Shown here: piece by piece, positions 8,073-16,883 of the stretch
How the letters are laid out: every line of letters starts with the position of its first letter
Position numbering within the stretch: position 1 is the stretch's first letter
Assembly: GCA_016786845.1 (NCBI GenBank)
Contig: JAEUVB010000021.1
Span: forward strand, 1-64,000
DNA from: Chitinophagaceae bacterium
GTDB lineage: Bacteria > Bacteroidota > Bacteroidia > Chitinophagales > Chitinophagaceae
DNA: 64,000 nt
Reading direction: 5' to 3'
The notes under the pieces: model-generated
What the model was told of the DNA's origin: nothing
The model's input: the letters and a program-made list of their open reading frames with translations, nothing else
The model's database searches: none
Program-made: the position numbers and the translations under genes

Positions 8073-10442
8073 TTAGAACTGCAGTTTGTAAACGAAGTTT
8101 GGGAAGAGGCCAATTTGATAGGCGGTATTAATGCTATTGTTGATGGGGTTATAGCGTTGGGCAAACACATTTTTATGGTTGGTGATGTTCTGAATATCAA
8201 TATAAAAAGAGTGTGACAATTTTCGTTTTTTACTGTTGATGGTGATACCCGATTTAAAGTCGAGGCGGAAGAAATCGGGGTTTCGTTCAGAGAATGCATA
8301 TTCATCTCCTTTCAAGACTTGTTCGCCCGCTAATTGTGATGCCGGCAAATCGACCGGTGTAAAGTAACGACCACCCGCGCTGGTGAGTTTCAAATCGGTG
8401 AAAAAATTATTTCGCTTCGCCTTACCAATTTTAAATTCTTTACCTCCGAGGATATTGAATACATAATTGCCATTGAAAGCCGTATTGCGTTCGACTCCAT
8501 CGCTTCCGGTATATTTCGATTCGTATAATGTAGCCGTCATGAGTCCGTAATAACCTCGGCTATAGAATTTTTCTACCGTGAGCTCAATACCATAGTTACG
8601 CCCTGTACCCCGGTTGACGAGAAAACCCTGATTAGATGGATTAAAGCTCGCGCCATTATTAAGCATGGAGTAGCTGCTGTTCGCCACCGTAACCGGCACA
8701 TTGCTCAGGCGCTGATAATAGACTTCCACCTTAATGCGCCAATCTTTGATTGGCGTTACATCATACCCTATCACATAATGCTGACTGCGGGTAAAACCCA
8801 AATCGAGATTAGACTGATCATAACTTCCATCGGGAAGGCGATCGCGATAGAAGTATACATCGGTGGGTTGCATCTGACTGTGCAGTCCGAAGCCGGCGCT
8901 GAGAGTACTTTTCTCGGTAATAGCATATCTTAAACCGGCACGAGGTTCGATCGAAGAGGCATTATTCAAAGTAAGGAACTGACTATGCAGACCGAGGTTG
9001 AGGGTCAGCTTTTCACTAAAGTTATACTTGGCCTGCGCGAAGGCCTGCATCAGGTACGTATAATCCTTGAAGTCCCAGATTTGTTTCCAGTTTGTGGAAT
9101 TATTCCGGGTGCGATAATCGAGATTAAGATTCATAATCTCAGCCTGAATACCTGCTTTGATAAATAGTCGTGAACTGATCTTGCTATTAAAGGCTGAGTT
9201 GAGGGTATAGGTCAGTCGCTTGGTTTTGTTTTCTACGACGCGGGCAGGCGAGTCGTCGAGATGGCTGATGGTATCCTGATTGTAATCCGAAGCAGAATAC
9301 GTAGCGCCAATGATGGTATTGATGTATGACTTAGGACTCACTTTAATGAAATGCTTTAATCCTGCGAGGGCAATATCACTCGTGAAATAAGAATCGGCGC
9401 TCGGGTCGGCAAACAAATCGGTGGTATCAATTTTATCGTGTAAAAATTTGATATTGCTTTTGCCTCCAATACCAAACAAGGTGAATCGACCCAGCTTGCC
9501 ATCGCCGCTATTGATCTTGAAAGAAAGATCCTGATAGAAAGGCGTAGCCGTAGTGCCGATTGGAATGCCCAATGCTTGAGCCACACCGGTAAATGAATAT
9601 CGATAAGCCAGGAGATAAGAAGAACCATTTCCTTTTTTGATGGGTCCTTCCGTCATGGCTTCCATTCCGGTAAGCATACCGAATTGAATCGTGTGTTCGC
9701 GTTTGTCGGCATTTCCCTTTCGGAAATTGATATCAAACACGCCTGCATTGGCATTGCCGTATTCAGCAGGGAAAGCAGACGTAAAAAAATCTGAATTCTT
9801 GAGCATATTGGTATTGAGCGCGCTCACCGGTCCGCCCGTTGTGCCGACGGTTGCAAAGTGATTGGGATTCGGAATATTGAGTCCTTCTATACGCCACAAC
9901 ACTCCGGTCGGTGAGTTGCCGCGAATCACGATATCATTCCGTGAATCATCCGGACTGCTCACACCGGCGAAGTTGGCTGCCAAACGAGCGGGATCAGAAC
10001 GACCACCGGCATATCGGTTCACTTCTTCCATAGAGAAAGTACGACCACTGACAGAGACCATTTCGTTCTGGGTTCGATTTTTGGTATGCGACTTTATGGT
10101 GGCCCCTTTAAGCTGACGAATATTTTCTTCCATATTTAAATCCAATATGGTTTCCTTACCCGAGGTAACCATTACATTAGGAATGGTCAGCTCTTTATAA
10201 CCCATATAAGAGACTTTGATTTCGTAACGACCGGGGGCGACATCGGAAATGATAAATTTTCCGTTTACATCCGACTGAGCACCTTTGGAAGGGTTGGAAT
10301 TGGTAATCACAAGAGTAGCACCGGTAATGGGGGACTGACTCAATTTGTCGATTACGGTGCCCCGGATATTTTGCAGATTGCTTTGTGCCTGCAATAAGAA
10401 AGCCACTAAAGTGAAGAGCAGGGTGAAGAAAGTTGTTTTCAT
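8073..10442 (-). CDS. TonB-dependent outer-membrane receptor with carboxypeptidase-regulatory N-domain
   Basis: Outer-membrane importer energised by TonB. Signal peptide MKTTFFTLLFTLVAFLLQAQ; then a CarboxypepD_reg-like beta-sandwich (IRGTVIDKLSQSPITGATL to ILDLNMEE, about 25-110); then the plug (ARLAANFAGVSSPDDSRND, VIRGNSPTGVLWRIEG, NPNHFATVG, AEYGNANAGVFDIN, about 140-250); then a beta-barrel ending FPNFVYKLQF with a terminal aromatic. Length 789. No SusD-like lipoprotein gene is beside it, so it is not a typical glycan-uptake pair. It is paralogous to the receptor at 16884-19232, sharing the EGL(N/D)IPNPNHFA stretch. Ligand unknown. Confidence 0.92.
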   Translation of the reverse strand: MKTTFFTLLFTLVAFLLQAQSNLQNIRGTVIDKLSQSPITGATLVITNSNPSKGAQSDVNGKFIISDVAPGRYEIKVSYMGYKELTIPNVMVTSGKETILDLNMEENIRQLKGATIKSHTKNRTQNEMVSVSGRTFSMEEVNRYAGGRSDPARLAANFAGVSSPDDSRNDIVIRGNSPTGVLWRIEGLNIPNPNHFATVGTTGGPVSALNTNMLKNSDFFTSAFPAEYGNANAGVFDINFRKGNADKREHTIQFGMLTGMEAMTEGPIKKGNGSSYLLAYRYSFTGVAQALGIPIGTTATPFYQDLSFKINSGDGKLGRFTLFGIGGKSNIKFLHDKIDTTDLFADPSADSYFTSDIALAGLKHFIKVSPKSYINTIIGATYSASDYNQDTISHLDDSPARVVENKTKRLTYTLNSAFNSKISSRLFIKAGIQAEIMNLNLDYRTRNNSTNWKQIWDFKDYTYLMQAFAQAKYNFSEKLTLNLGLHSQFLTLNNASSIEPRAGLRYAITEKSTLSAGFGLHSQMQPTDVYFYRDRLPDGSYDQSNLDLGFTRSQHYVIGYDVTPIKDWRIKVEVYYQRLSNVPVTVANSSYSMLNNGASFNPSNQGFLVNRGTGRNYGIELTVEKFYSRGYYGLMTATLYESKYTGSDGVERNTAFNGNYVFNILGGKEFKIGKAKRNNFFTDLKLTSAGGRYFTPVDLPASQLAGEQVLKGDEYAFSERNPDFFRLDFKSGITINSKKRKLSHSFYIDIQNITNHKNVFAQRYNPINNSINTAYQIGLFPNFVYKLQF

Positions 10443-10756
10443 GTGTTATTATTTAATTAGGGTGTAAACTTAGTTTCAGCCCTGCAGGTGCCAAACAGGA
10501 TACAGGTTGAATTGTAGAAAATAGCGGTTGAATTGCATTTAAGTCTTTTGAATAGAAGAATAGCTTTCTCATTTAGCCCCGATCGCAGCGGATATCCCCG
10601 ACGCTTTGGGAGGGATAGCAGCGCAGAGCGGGAGAGGTGTTGAACAAAAACGAAATTTTGTGCTCCTAAAAAAATACCCGCATCAGGGTATTGTTGATGC
10701 TCGGGTAATAGCGGACATTTGTATGGTCAAATTATTCAAACATTAAATTTATAGAC
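10443..10756. other. Intergenic region between divergent genes, with a GCAGCGGATA-type repeat element
   Basis: A 314-bp gap without a gene. The minus-strand side has TAAGTTTA (about 10470-10463), a near-consensus -7 for the receptor gene. At 10574-10636 lies an element containing AGCCCCGATC, GCAGCGGATA (10585-10594) and AGGGATAGCAGCG (10611-10623). The same two words occur in reverse order at 49961-50016. It is likely a dispersed non-coding element typical of this phylum. Confidence 0.5.
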
Positions 10757-11500
10757 ATGAAAAAAATTACATTCGCCCTATTGGCCATGAGCTTCTTCGC
10801 TGTTTCTTGCGATAAAGTAAAGACTGACCCGCCGGCTACAACAACCGCCAACAACAGTGCCACAACACCGAACTTTGCTACAGGTGACGGATTTTTGGTT
10901 GCCGTGAAAACCGTTACCAAGACCACCGTTGCCGGCTTCCCGATTGAAACCATATTGGGCACAGGTGTTGCAGGATTTGGCAATCTGAGCGCAGCTACTT
11001 ATAACGACGCAGGTACCATCACACTCAACACCAAATCGCTGGGCAAACAAAGCAACAATAGCTATGTCTATATCCCAACGGCGACAGACATCACGGGAAT
11101 CGATTTCAGTTCAAGTATCAACTGGAGTGTAGGTGGTGCGGGAAGCGTACCTGCGTTTACGCATAGTGCTACTGCACAGGGCATGCCTTCGGCCGGTGAT
11201 ATCAGCGGTAGTTTTACAACGATTAGTTCAGGCAGTGATTTTACCTTGAGTACAACGGCAGTGCCATCCGGTGCTGATTCAGTTTACTTTCAGGTTGCAG
11301 GACCGAATGCAGTGATTGTGAAACGCATGTCAGGCACATCTTCTGCAGCCACCTTTACCGCGGCCGAATTAGCGACATTAGGAAAAGGAAGTGGCTCTGT
11401 CGTCGTAGCACCTTGGAATTACAGTTCAGCGACGTATAGCGGTAAACTCATCCATGTGGTGAATGAACTCGCATTAAGCCGTGTGGTCGAAATACAATAA
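10757..11500 (+). CDS. Hypothetical lipoprotein, Thr/Ser/Gly-rich
   Basis: I do not recognise this family. The 247-residue protein has a lipoprotein signal peptide with lipobox FFAVSC (Cys18), then a Pro/Thr/Asn linker (TDPPATTTANN) and a low-complexity, beta-rich body in which Gly, Ser, Thr and Ala dominate; there is no cysteine after the lipobox. The C-terminus LSRVVEIQ resembles a final beta-strand. It stands alone, divergent from the TonB receptor at 8073-10442 and convergent with the metallo-hydrolase. A surface-exposed or periplasmic lipoprotein is likely; no role can be assigned. Confidence 0.8.
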   Translation: MKKITFALLAMSFFAVSCDKVKTDPPATTTANNSATTPNFATGDGFLVAVKTVTKTTVAGFPIETILGTGVAGFGNLSAATYNDAGTITLNTKSLGKQSNNSYVYIPTATDITGIDFSSSINWSVGGAGSVPAFTHSATAQGMPSAGDISGSFTTISSGSDFTLSTTAVPSGADSVYFQVAGPNAVIVKRMSGTSSAATFTAAELATLGKGSGSVVVAPWNYSSATYSGKLIHVVNELALSRVVEIQ

Positions 11501-11601
11501 TAAATCTCTAACCAGATCATGGAAGGGCTGCTCGTGATGGGTGGCCTTTTTTGTATATATGAATAGACGTTCGTTCCGGTTTGTTTTAGCAAAACCATTT
11601 T

Positions 11602-12546
11602 TTACATGTCAAACTCATCGCCTAATCGGGCAATGTGATATCCTTTTTCCAAAACACTTTTGGAAGCTTTACTGTTTGGGTGCAGTAATGGATTAGTATG
11701 ATTCAGATGAATAAACCAAATTTTGTTTCGTTCAAGCGCCGGCAGGGAATCAAACAAAGTCATACTCTCTTCTACAAAAGGATGAGGGACCTCACTCATC
11801 TTACGATTGGGCAATTCGTTTTCATCAAAGAAAGTAGCATCCAGAAAAGCATAATCGACTTCTTTGATTAGCACCTGTATATTCTGTTTCCATTTTTCCC
11901 ACTTATCTATGTCCGGAATAAAAAGAGCTTTTTTATGTTCCCCCTCTATTAAGAATCCAACGGTTTCCGAATATTCATCCCGATGTGGAACCTTTAAAGG
12001 AGTGATCGCTAAGTGATCACTGAGGGTAAGCTTCATTCCTTCTTTCAATTCATTAAGAGTGATATTTTCAAGGTTGACCAACTGACTCCAGGGGCCGTTA
12101 TTTTCTAAAAACGATTTCATCAGAGGCATAACATAAACAGGTACATTTTTACTGTTCATCGATTCTCGGCCCAGATACATGAGTCCGCTATAATGTCCGA
12201 TATGTGCATGTGTAAGAAAAATGGCATCCGGAACTTCACTGCCTTTGGAACCGCTTTCATAGAATAATCGTTTCATTTGTTGAGGCAAATCAGGAGTGGC
12301 TTCTATGAGATATTTCTTTTCACTCAAGCCGTCCAAGATACCCAACGAAACGACTTTCCGATCGGGATCAGGGTGCATAAACAAATTTTTACAACAGACA
12401 TTCTTACATCCGGCATGCGGCGAGCCGGCATCTTGCACATTGCCTAAAACGATCAACTTCAAGCCCTGATGGTCTGAGTCACTTTCTTTTCCAATGTTTG
12501 ACAAACAAAAAATCCCAATAAATATTAAAAGGAGGTTCATCTTCAT
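11602..12546 (-). CDS. Secreted PqqB-like metallo-beta-lactamase-fold hydrolase
   Basis: MBL-fold hydrolase resembling PqqB and its relatives. The 314-residue protein begins MKMNLLLIFIGIFCLS (signal peptide) and has IVLGNVQDAGSPHAGCKN, with a CKNVCCKN cysteine cluster where PqqB-like proteins carry Cys; then LTHAHIGHYSGL, the metal motif, here HxHxGH in place of HxHxDH; then VPHRDEYSETVGF, IPDIDKW, FLDATFF and a late HLNHTNPL histidine. No other pqq genes are present, so a PQQ role is not supported. I chose ATG 12546 (or 12540) since an ATG at 12603 would add an atypical leader; a TATCTTCA -7-like box lies upstream. rluD lies upstream on the same strand, 67 bp away. Confidence 0.8.
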   Translation of the reverse strand: MKMNLLLIFIGIFCLSNIGKESDSDHQGLKLIVLGNVQDAGSPHAGCKNVCCKNLFMHPDPDRKVVSLGILDGLSEKKYLIEATPDLPQQMKRLFYESGSKGSEVPDAIFLTHAHIGHYSGLMYLGRESMNSKNVPVYVMPLMKSFLENNGPWSQLVNLENITLNELKEGMKLTLSDHLAITPLKVPHRDEYSETVGFLIEGEHKKALFIPDIDKWEKWKQNIQVLIKEVDYAFLDATFFDENELPNRKMSEVPHPFVEESMTLFDSLPALERNKIWFIHLNHTNPLLHPNSKASKSVLEKGYHIARLGDEFDM

Positions 12547-12612
12547 GGTGTATAAATAGGACAGTGAAGATACATCAAGCAAGAAACATAATAGCTCGGT
12601 CAACGAAACAAC

Positions 12613-13680
12613 TTACAGATTCTTCGCTTTGCAATAGATACGCCAGCGTTCGAGTACGGCTTCAAAATTATCGGGAAGCGGGCTTTCGAGTTCGATGCGT
12701 TTGCCGGTGGTGGGATGGGTGAAGCCAATGGTACGGGCATGAAGTGCCATACGCGGCAAGATGGCAAAGCAATTGTCGACAAAAGATTTGTACTTACTGA
12801 ACACCGTGCCTTTCAATACACGATCGCCGCCATAAGTAGCATCGTTGAAAAGGGTATGGCCAATATGTTTCATATGCACACGAATCTGATGCGTGCGGCC
12901 CGTTTCAAGTTTGCATTCAACCAGGGTCACATAATTGAAACGTTCGAGAACGCGGTAATGGGTAATGGCGTGTTTGCCGGCATCACCTTCTTCATACACG
13001 TCAAAAATTTTACGCAGACGTAAGTGGCGACCGATATAAGTATCAACCGTTCCTTCATTTTCTTCTACATCGCCCCACACCAAGGCATTGTATAAGCGGC
13101 TCACCGTATGATCTTTGAATTGTGCCGAAAGATGAACCATGGCCGCTTCGGTCTTGGCAATAAGGAGCAACCCTGTGGTGTCCTTGTCGATACGATGTAC
13201 AAGACCCACACGTGGCAGCTGTGGTTTATCAGGATTTTGTTGTTGTAAATAATAAGACACCGCATTGACGACCGTGCCGGTATAATTTCCGTGACCGGGA
13301 TGAACAACCATATTGTAAGGTTTGTTGATCACCATCACATCATCATCTTCATAGACCACGTCAATCGGAATATTCTCCGGGATGATTTCTGTACTTTCGG
13401 GTTCGCGAAAAGTATAAGTCACCACATGGTCGCCCGGCTTGACTTTATAATTGGCTTTAACGAGTTTATCATTCACCAATACACACTCATCATCAATGGC
13501 TTGTTGAATTTTGTTGCGGGTGGCATTGGCCATACGGTCGTGCAGGAACTTATCGATACGCAGGGGCTCTTGTCCGCGATCGACAATGATATCCATGAAG
13601 ATATGTTTGGGAGGGGCTGACTCTTCGTTGATCTCATCATCTTCAAGATCGGCATTGACATAGGTTTGGAGGGTGGACAT
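12613..13680 (-). CDS. rluD: RluD-type 23S rRNA pseudouridine synthase
   Basis: Isomerises uridines in 23S rRNA (RluD makes positions 1911, 1915 and 1917 in E. coli). The 355-residue protein has an acidic leader, an S4 RNA-binding domain (LRIDKFLHDRM to KPGDHVV, about 38-90) and the catalytic RluA-family domain with GLVHRIDKDTTGLLL, in which the Asp of HRID is the nucleophile, plus LETGRTHQIRVHMKHIGH. ATG 13680 is preceded at a distance of only 4 nt by TACCTTTG (13692-13685), so the message is probably leaderless or nearly so. Transcribed away from the NuoE-NuoF fusion gene. Confidence 0.93.
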   Translation of the reverse strand: MSTLQTYVNADLEDDEINEESAPPKHIFMDIIVDRGQEPLRIDKFLHDRMANATRNKIQQAIDDECVLVNDKLVKANYKVKPGDHVVTYTFREPESTEIIPENIPIDVVYEDDDVMVINKPYNMVVHPGHGNYTGTVVNAVSYYLQQQNPDKPQLPRVGLVHRIDKDTTGLLLIAKTEAAMVHLSAQFKDHTVSRLYNALVWGDVEENEGTVDTYIGRHLRLRKIFDVYEEGDAGKHAITHYRVLERFNYVTLVECKLETGRTHQIRVHMKHIGHTLFNDATYGGDRVLKGTVFSKYKSFVDNCFAILPRMALHARTIGFTHPTTGKRIELESPLPDNFEAVLERWRIYCKAKNL

Positions 13681-13684
13681 GGTG

Positions 13685-13692
13685 CAAAGGTA
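13685..13692 (-). promoter_or_regulatory. -7 promoter box for rluD (leaderless candidate)
   Basis: TACCTTTG on the minus strand matches TAnnTTTG and ends 4 nt before the start codon. About 19 bp upstream is TCTG, one mismatch from the -33 TTTG. The same 4-nt distance is seen at lipB and at the 2-hydroxyacid dehydrogenase gene. Confidence 0.55.
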
Positions 13693-13786
13693 AGTGAATC
13701 AGAGTGAGAATCAGAATGAGAATGAGGGGGACAATTCATTTCCATTTTTACTTTGATTCGATTACCTTCGTTACACAATTTAAACT

Positions 13787-15436
13787 ATGTCATTTAATAT
13801 CAGTGAGCTCTCGGGCCGTAAAGGATTAGAACGGAATTTATTTGAAGAGCTTGGCAAAGCCGCTAAGGAAACCGGTGCTGTTTCGGTAGCAGATTCAGAT
13901 CGATTAGCTGAGGAATTTCTTTTGGGAAAGGCCAATGTATACGGGAGTGCTACCTTTTATGATTTTACCCGGGAAGAGAATCGTGGTAAGAAAGTGTATG
14001 TATGTACCGGTAGTGCCTGTTTATGTGCCGGCACTCAGGGCGAATTAAAGACCAAATTGGAAGGGCAGTTCGAAGCAGGTGAAATTGGCAGTATGTATTG
14101 TCTCGGACGTTGTCATGAGAATAAGGCATTTTTTTACAATGGGAAAAATTATTCGGGTAACGCGATTAATCAGATTAAAGAAATTGTAGATGATCAAAAA
14201 ACAGTAACCGATCATTATCATGTGGCGCATCACGGCACAGCGATATTAACCGAGTCTTTCACCGATGTGGATTCTTATTATGCATTACTGAAAGAATGTC
14301 TGAAGAAAAATCCCGAAGAGCTGCTGAGTGAATTGAGTGTCTCTGGCCTTCGTGGTCGGGGTGGTGCCGGATTTCCATCGGCATTTAAAATGGACAGTTG
14401 TCGCAAGACAGCAAGCAAAATCAAATTTGTGGTTTGTAATGCCGATGAAGGTGACCCGGGTGCCTATAGTGATCGTTATCTTTTAGAACAACGACCTCAC
14501 AGTGTTTTGCTGGGCATGATGCTGGCCGGTTATATCATTGGTGCACAATGGGGTGTGGTGTATATCCGTGGTGAGTATCCTGAAAGCATTGCCATTGTGG
14601 AAGCAGCGATTCAGGAATTACATTCGAAAAATTTATTGGGCGATCATATTTTGGGCAGTGATTTCAGTTTTCAGTTTAAAGTGATTCACGCACAAGGCGC
14701 TTATATCTGTGGAGAAGAAACGGCTTTGTTGTCATCCATAGAAGGTCAGCGACCGGAAGTGAGGGTGAGACCGCCCTATCCGGCTCAGGTAGGATTGTTC
14801 AACAAACCGACCATTGTCAACAATGTAGAGACCTTGGCCTGTATACCCTGGATTTTAAAACATGGCGGAGCAGCATTTGCTTCTGTTGGTCGCGGCAAAT
14901 CGACCGGGACGAAATTAGTCTCCTTGGATAGTTTTTTCAACAGACCGGGCATTTACGAAGTCGATATGGGCACACCGCTTCGCTACGTCATAGATGAATT
15001 GGGACAAGGATTCAAATCAGATATTAAAGCCATGCATATTGGAGGACCTTTGGGCGGATTGGTGCCGGTGAGTAAGATCGATAGCCTGTCTGTAGACTTT
15101 GAAAGTTTCCAGCAGGGCGGATTCTTATTGGGCCACGCCTCGGTAGTTTGTATACCTCAGTCCTTTCCGTTGATGCATTACCTGGAACACCTCTTTGAAT
15201 TTACGGCTCATGAAAGTTGCGGTAAATGTTTTCCCTGTCGTTTAGGAAGTACGCGCGGAGCAGAAATGTTTCATAAAGCCATTCATGAAGATTATAAGAT
15301 CGACAAGAAATTGTTGAACGATTTGTTGGAAACCATGGAGATCGGATCGCTGTGCGCTCTGGGCGGCGGACTACCTTTGCCGGTGAAGAATGCGCTGATG
15401 TATTTTGAGGAGGAGTTGAGGGAGTGGATAGCTTAA
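13787..15436 (+). CDS. NuoE-NuoF fusion: NADH-binding diaphorase subunit (orphan)
   Basis: NAD(H)-oxidising flavin/iron-sulfur module as in complex I, FdsB or HoxF. Residues 1-125 are NuoE-like, with the thioredoxin-fold 2Fe-2S ligands CTGSAC and CLGRC. Residues 160-549 are NuoF-like: GLRGRGGAGFPSAFK and NADEGDPGAYSDR (NADH/FMN sites), GEYPES, AYICGEETALLSSIEG, NKPTIVNNVETLA, and the 4Fe-4S motif ESCGKCFPCRLG with a later Cys in LCALGG. Both halves look intact. No other Nuo, hydrogenase or formate dehydrogenase gene is nearby, so its partner is unknown; FdsB-type (NAD-dependent formate dehydrogenase) is one option. ATG 13787 follows a TACCTTCG box at 13763-13770. Confidence 0.88.
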   Translation: MSFNISELSGRKGLERNLFEELGKAAKETGAVSVADSDRLAEEFLLGKANVYGSATFYDFTREENRGKKVYVCTGSACLCAGTQGELKTKLEGQFEAGEIGSMYCLGRCHENKAFFYNGKNYSGNAINQIKEIVDDQKTVTDHYHVAHHGTAILTESFTDVDSYYALLKECLKKNPEELLSELSVSGLRGRGGAGFPSAFKMDSCRKTASKIKFVVCNADEGDPGAYSDRYLLEQRPHSVLLGMMLAGYIIGAQWGVVYIRGEYPESIAIVEAAIQELHSKNLLGDHILGSDFSFQFKVIHAQGAYICGEETALLSSIEGQRPEVRVRPPYPAQVGLFNKPTIVNNVETLACIPWILKHGGAAFASVGRGKSTGTKLVSLDSFFNRPGIYEVDMGTPLRYVIDELGQGFKSDIKAMHIGGPLGGLVPVSKIDSLSVDFESFQQGGFLLGHASVVCIPQSFPLMHYLEHLFEFTAHESCGKCFPCRLGSTRGAEMFHKAIHEDYKIDKKLLNDLLETMEIGSLCALGGGLPLPVKNALMYFEEELREWIA

Positions 15437-15444
15437 CACGATAA

Positions 15445-15496
15445 AATCTTATTAAGAACCCACATGAAGGCCAGGCTTTCATGCGCTGATAAGATT
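15445..15496. repeat. Nested inverted repeat downstream of the NuoE-NuoF fusion
   Basis: Outer arms AATCTTAT (15445-15452) and ATAAGATT (15489-15496) enclose an inner stem CATGAAGGCC / GGCTTTCATG (15463-15483, one G-T pair). No long T tract follows, so it is not a standard intrinsic terminator, although it is in the right place for the end of the transcript. Confidence 0.5.
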
Positions 15497-15609
15497 GGAT
15501 GACACTACCGTAAACAGGGCCGTTATTTCCTTTGTACCACGAAATGGAACATGTTTACCTTCACAAATCAACGTCTCATCCGCATAAAAACCCACCCATC
15601 CCTATTCTC

Positions 15610-15641
15610 CTTGCAGGAATCCGTTTTTGACATTACTTTCG
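15610..15641 (+). promoter_or_regulatory. Promoter of the C1 peptidase gene
   Basis: CTTG (15610-15613) as -33 and TACTTTCG (15634-15641) as -7 (TAnnTTTG with one mismatch) with 20 bp between, ending 19 nt before ATG 15661. Confidence 0.5.
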
Positions 15642-15660
15642 TCGACTTATAATTTATACC

Positions 15661-16839
15661 ATGCAAAAACTATTTGTACTCTTTTTTTGCCTGATCGCTA
15701 CAGGTAATTTATTCGCACAAGACAACCTCGTCAATTCTCTCAAAGCCAACCAGTCTGACAGTGCGAAAGCCAAATTCCAGTTTACCCCCATCATCAACCT
15801 TGAAAACTCCCCGGTGAAGAATCAGGGTAGTTCGGGTACCTGCTGGAGCTATTCCGGCAATTCCTTTTTGGAAAGCGAAATGATGCGAGGCGGAAAAGAG
15901 TTTGTAGACATCTCTGAAATTTATACCGTTCGTTGTGCCTATATCGATCGTGCCCGTAACTATGTACGTATGCATGGCAATATTGGCTGGGGCGATGGTG
16001 CTGAATTACATGATGTGGTTTCAACCTATAAAAAATGGGGGGCCATGCCTTACGAACAATATACCGGATTGAATTACGGTACTTCTAAAAACAAATTCGG
16101 CGAAATGCAAGCTGCCCTCGAAGGCATGTTGAAAGGAATTGTAGAAAACAGAAATGGCAAGCTCACTAAAAATTGGCTGCCGGCTTTTACTGCTGCGTTG
16201 GATGCCTATTTGGGCAAAGTACCTGAGACTTTCCGCTGGAATGGCAAAGAATATACCCCACAAACCTTTGCAGCTGAAGTGGTTGGTATTTCTCCCGACA
16301 AGTATATCGAATTCGGATCTTATACCTATGTTCCGTTCTATCAATCGACCATGATGATGGTACCGGACAACTGGAGTTTACAAAGTGTATACAATCTCCC
16401 ATTAAACGAAATGACTGCAGTAGTTGACCATGCGCTTGCCAATGGATATACTGTAGGCTGGGCCACGGATGTAAGCGAAAAAGGTTTTAGTTGGAAAAAT
16501 GGTGTAGCCATCGTTCCTGAAAAAGAAATTGAAGATATGAGCGCCGACGAAATCAAGGTGATGTTTGATGGTCCTAAGAAAGAACGCACGATTACACCTG
16601 AATTGCGTGAAGAGGCTTTTGATAATTATACCACAACAGATGATCATGGAATGCATATCGTAGGATTGGCAAAGGACCAAAATGGTAAGGAATACTATAT
16701 GGTAAAAAACAGCTGGGGTGATGCCAACGATTATAAAGGTTATTTGTATGTATCAAAAGCATACTTCCAATATAAGACTACTGCGATACTGGTACACGAA
16801 GGCGCGGTTCCTCCGGCCACTTTGCGTAAACTCCAGTAA
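15661..16839 (+). CDS. Secreted C1-family (papain-like) cysteine peptidase, bleomycin hydrolase/PepC type
   Basis: Cysteine protease exported from the cytoplasm. Signal peptide MQKLFVLFFCLIATGNLFAQ; the catalytic set is complete: Gln55 and Cys61 in NQGSSGTCWSYS, His332 in DDHGMHIVG, and Asn350 in VKNSWGD. The length of 392 and the spacing between Cys and His fit the bleomycin hydrolase/aminopeptidase C branch (C1B). C1B enzymes are usually cytosolic, but in Bacteroidota secreted versions are common. It stands alone, preceded by a likely promoter, and ends 44 bp from the convergent TonB receptor gene. Confidence 0.92.
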   Translation: MQKLFVLFFCLIATGNLFAQDNLVNSLKANQSDSAKAKFQFTPIINLENSPVKNQGSSGTCWSYSGNSFLESEMMRGGKEFVDISEIYTVRCAYIDRARNYVRMHGNIGWGDGAELHDVVSTYKKWGAMPYEQYTGLNYGTSKNKFGEMQAALEGMLKGIVENRNGKLTKNWLPAFTAALDAYLGKVPETFRWNGKEYTPQTFAAEVVGISPDKYIEFGSYTYVPFYQSTMMMVPDNWSLQSVYNLPLNEMTAVVDHALANGYTVGWATDVSEKGFSWKNGVAIVPEKEIEDMSADEIKVMFDGPKKERTITPELREEAFDNYTTTDDHGMHIVGLAKDQNGKEYYMVKNSWGDANDYKGYLYVSKAYFQYKTTAILVHEGAVPPATLRKLQ

Positions 16840-16883
16840 TCAGTACGGAGTAGAAAGTATTCAGTAGAAAGACCAAGCAGAGA

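Noticed and set aside
11520..11560. Intrinsic terminator after the lipoprotein gene at 10757-11500
   Set aside because: A run of T is present, but the arms pair poorly (only AAGG/CCTT plus scattered pairs).
11602..12546. PQQ biosynthesis (pqqB) assignment
   Set aside because: No pqqA, C, D or E in the window, the motif has Gly for Asp, and the protein has a signal peptide.
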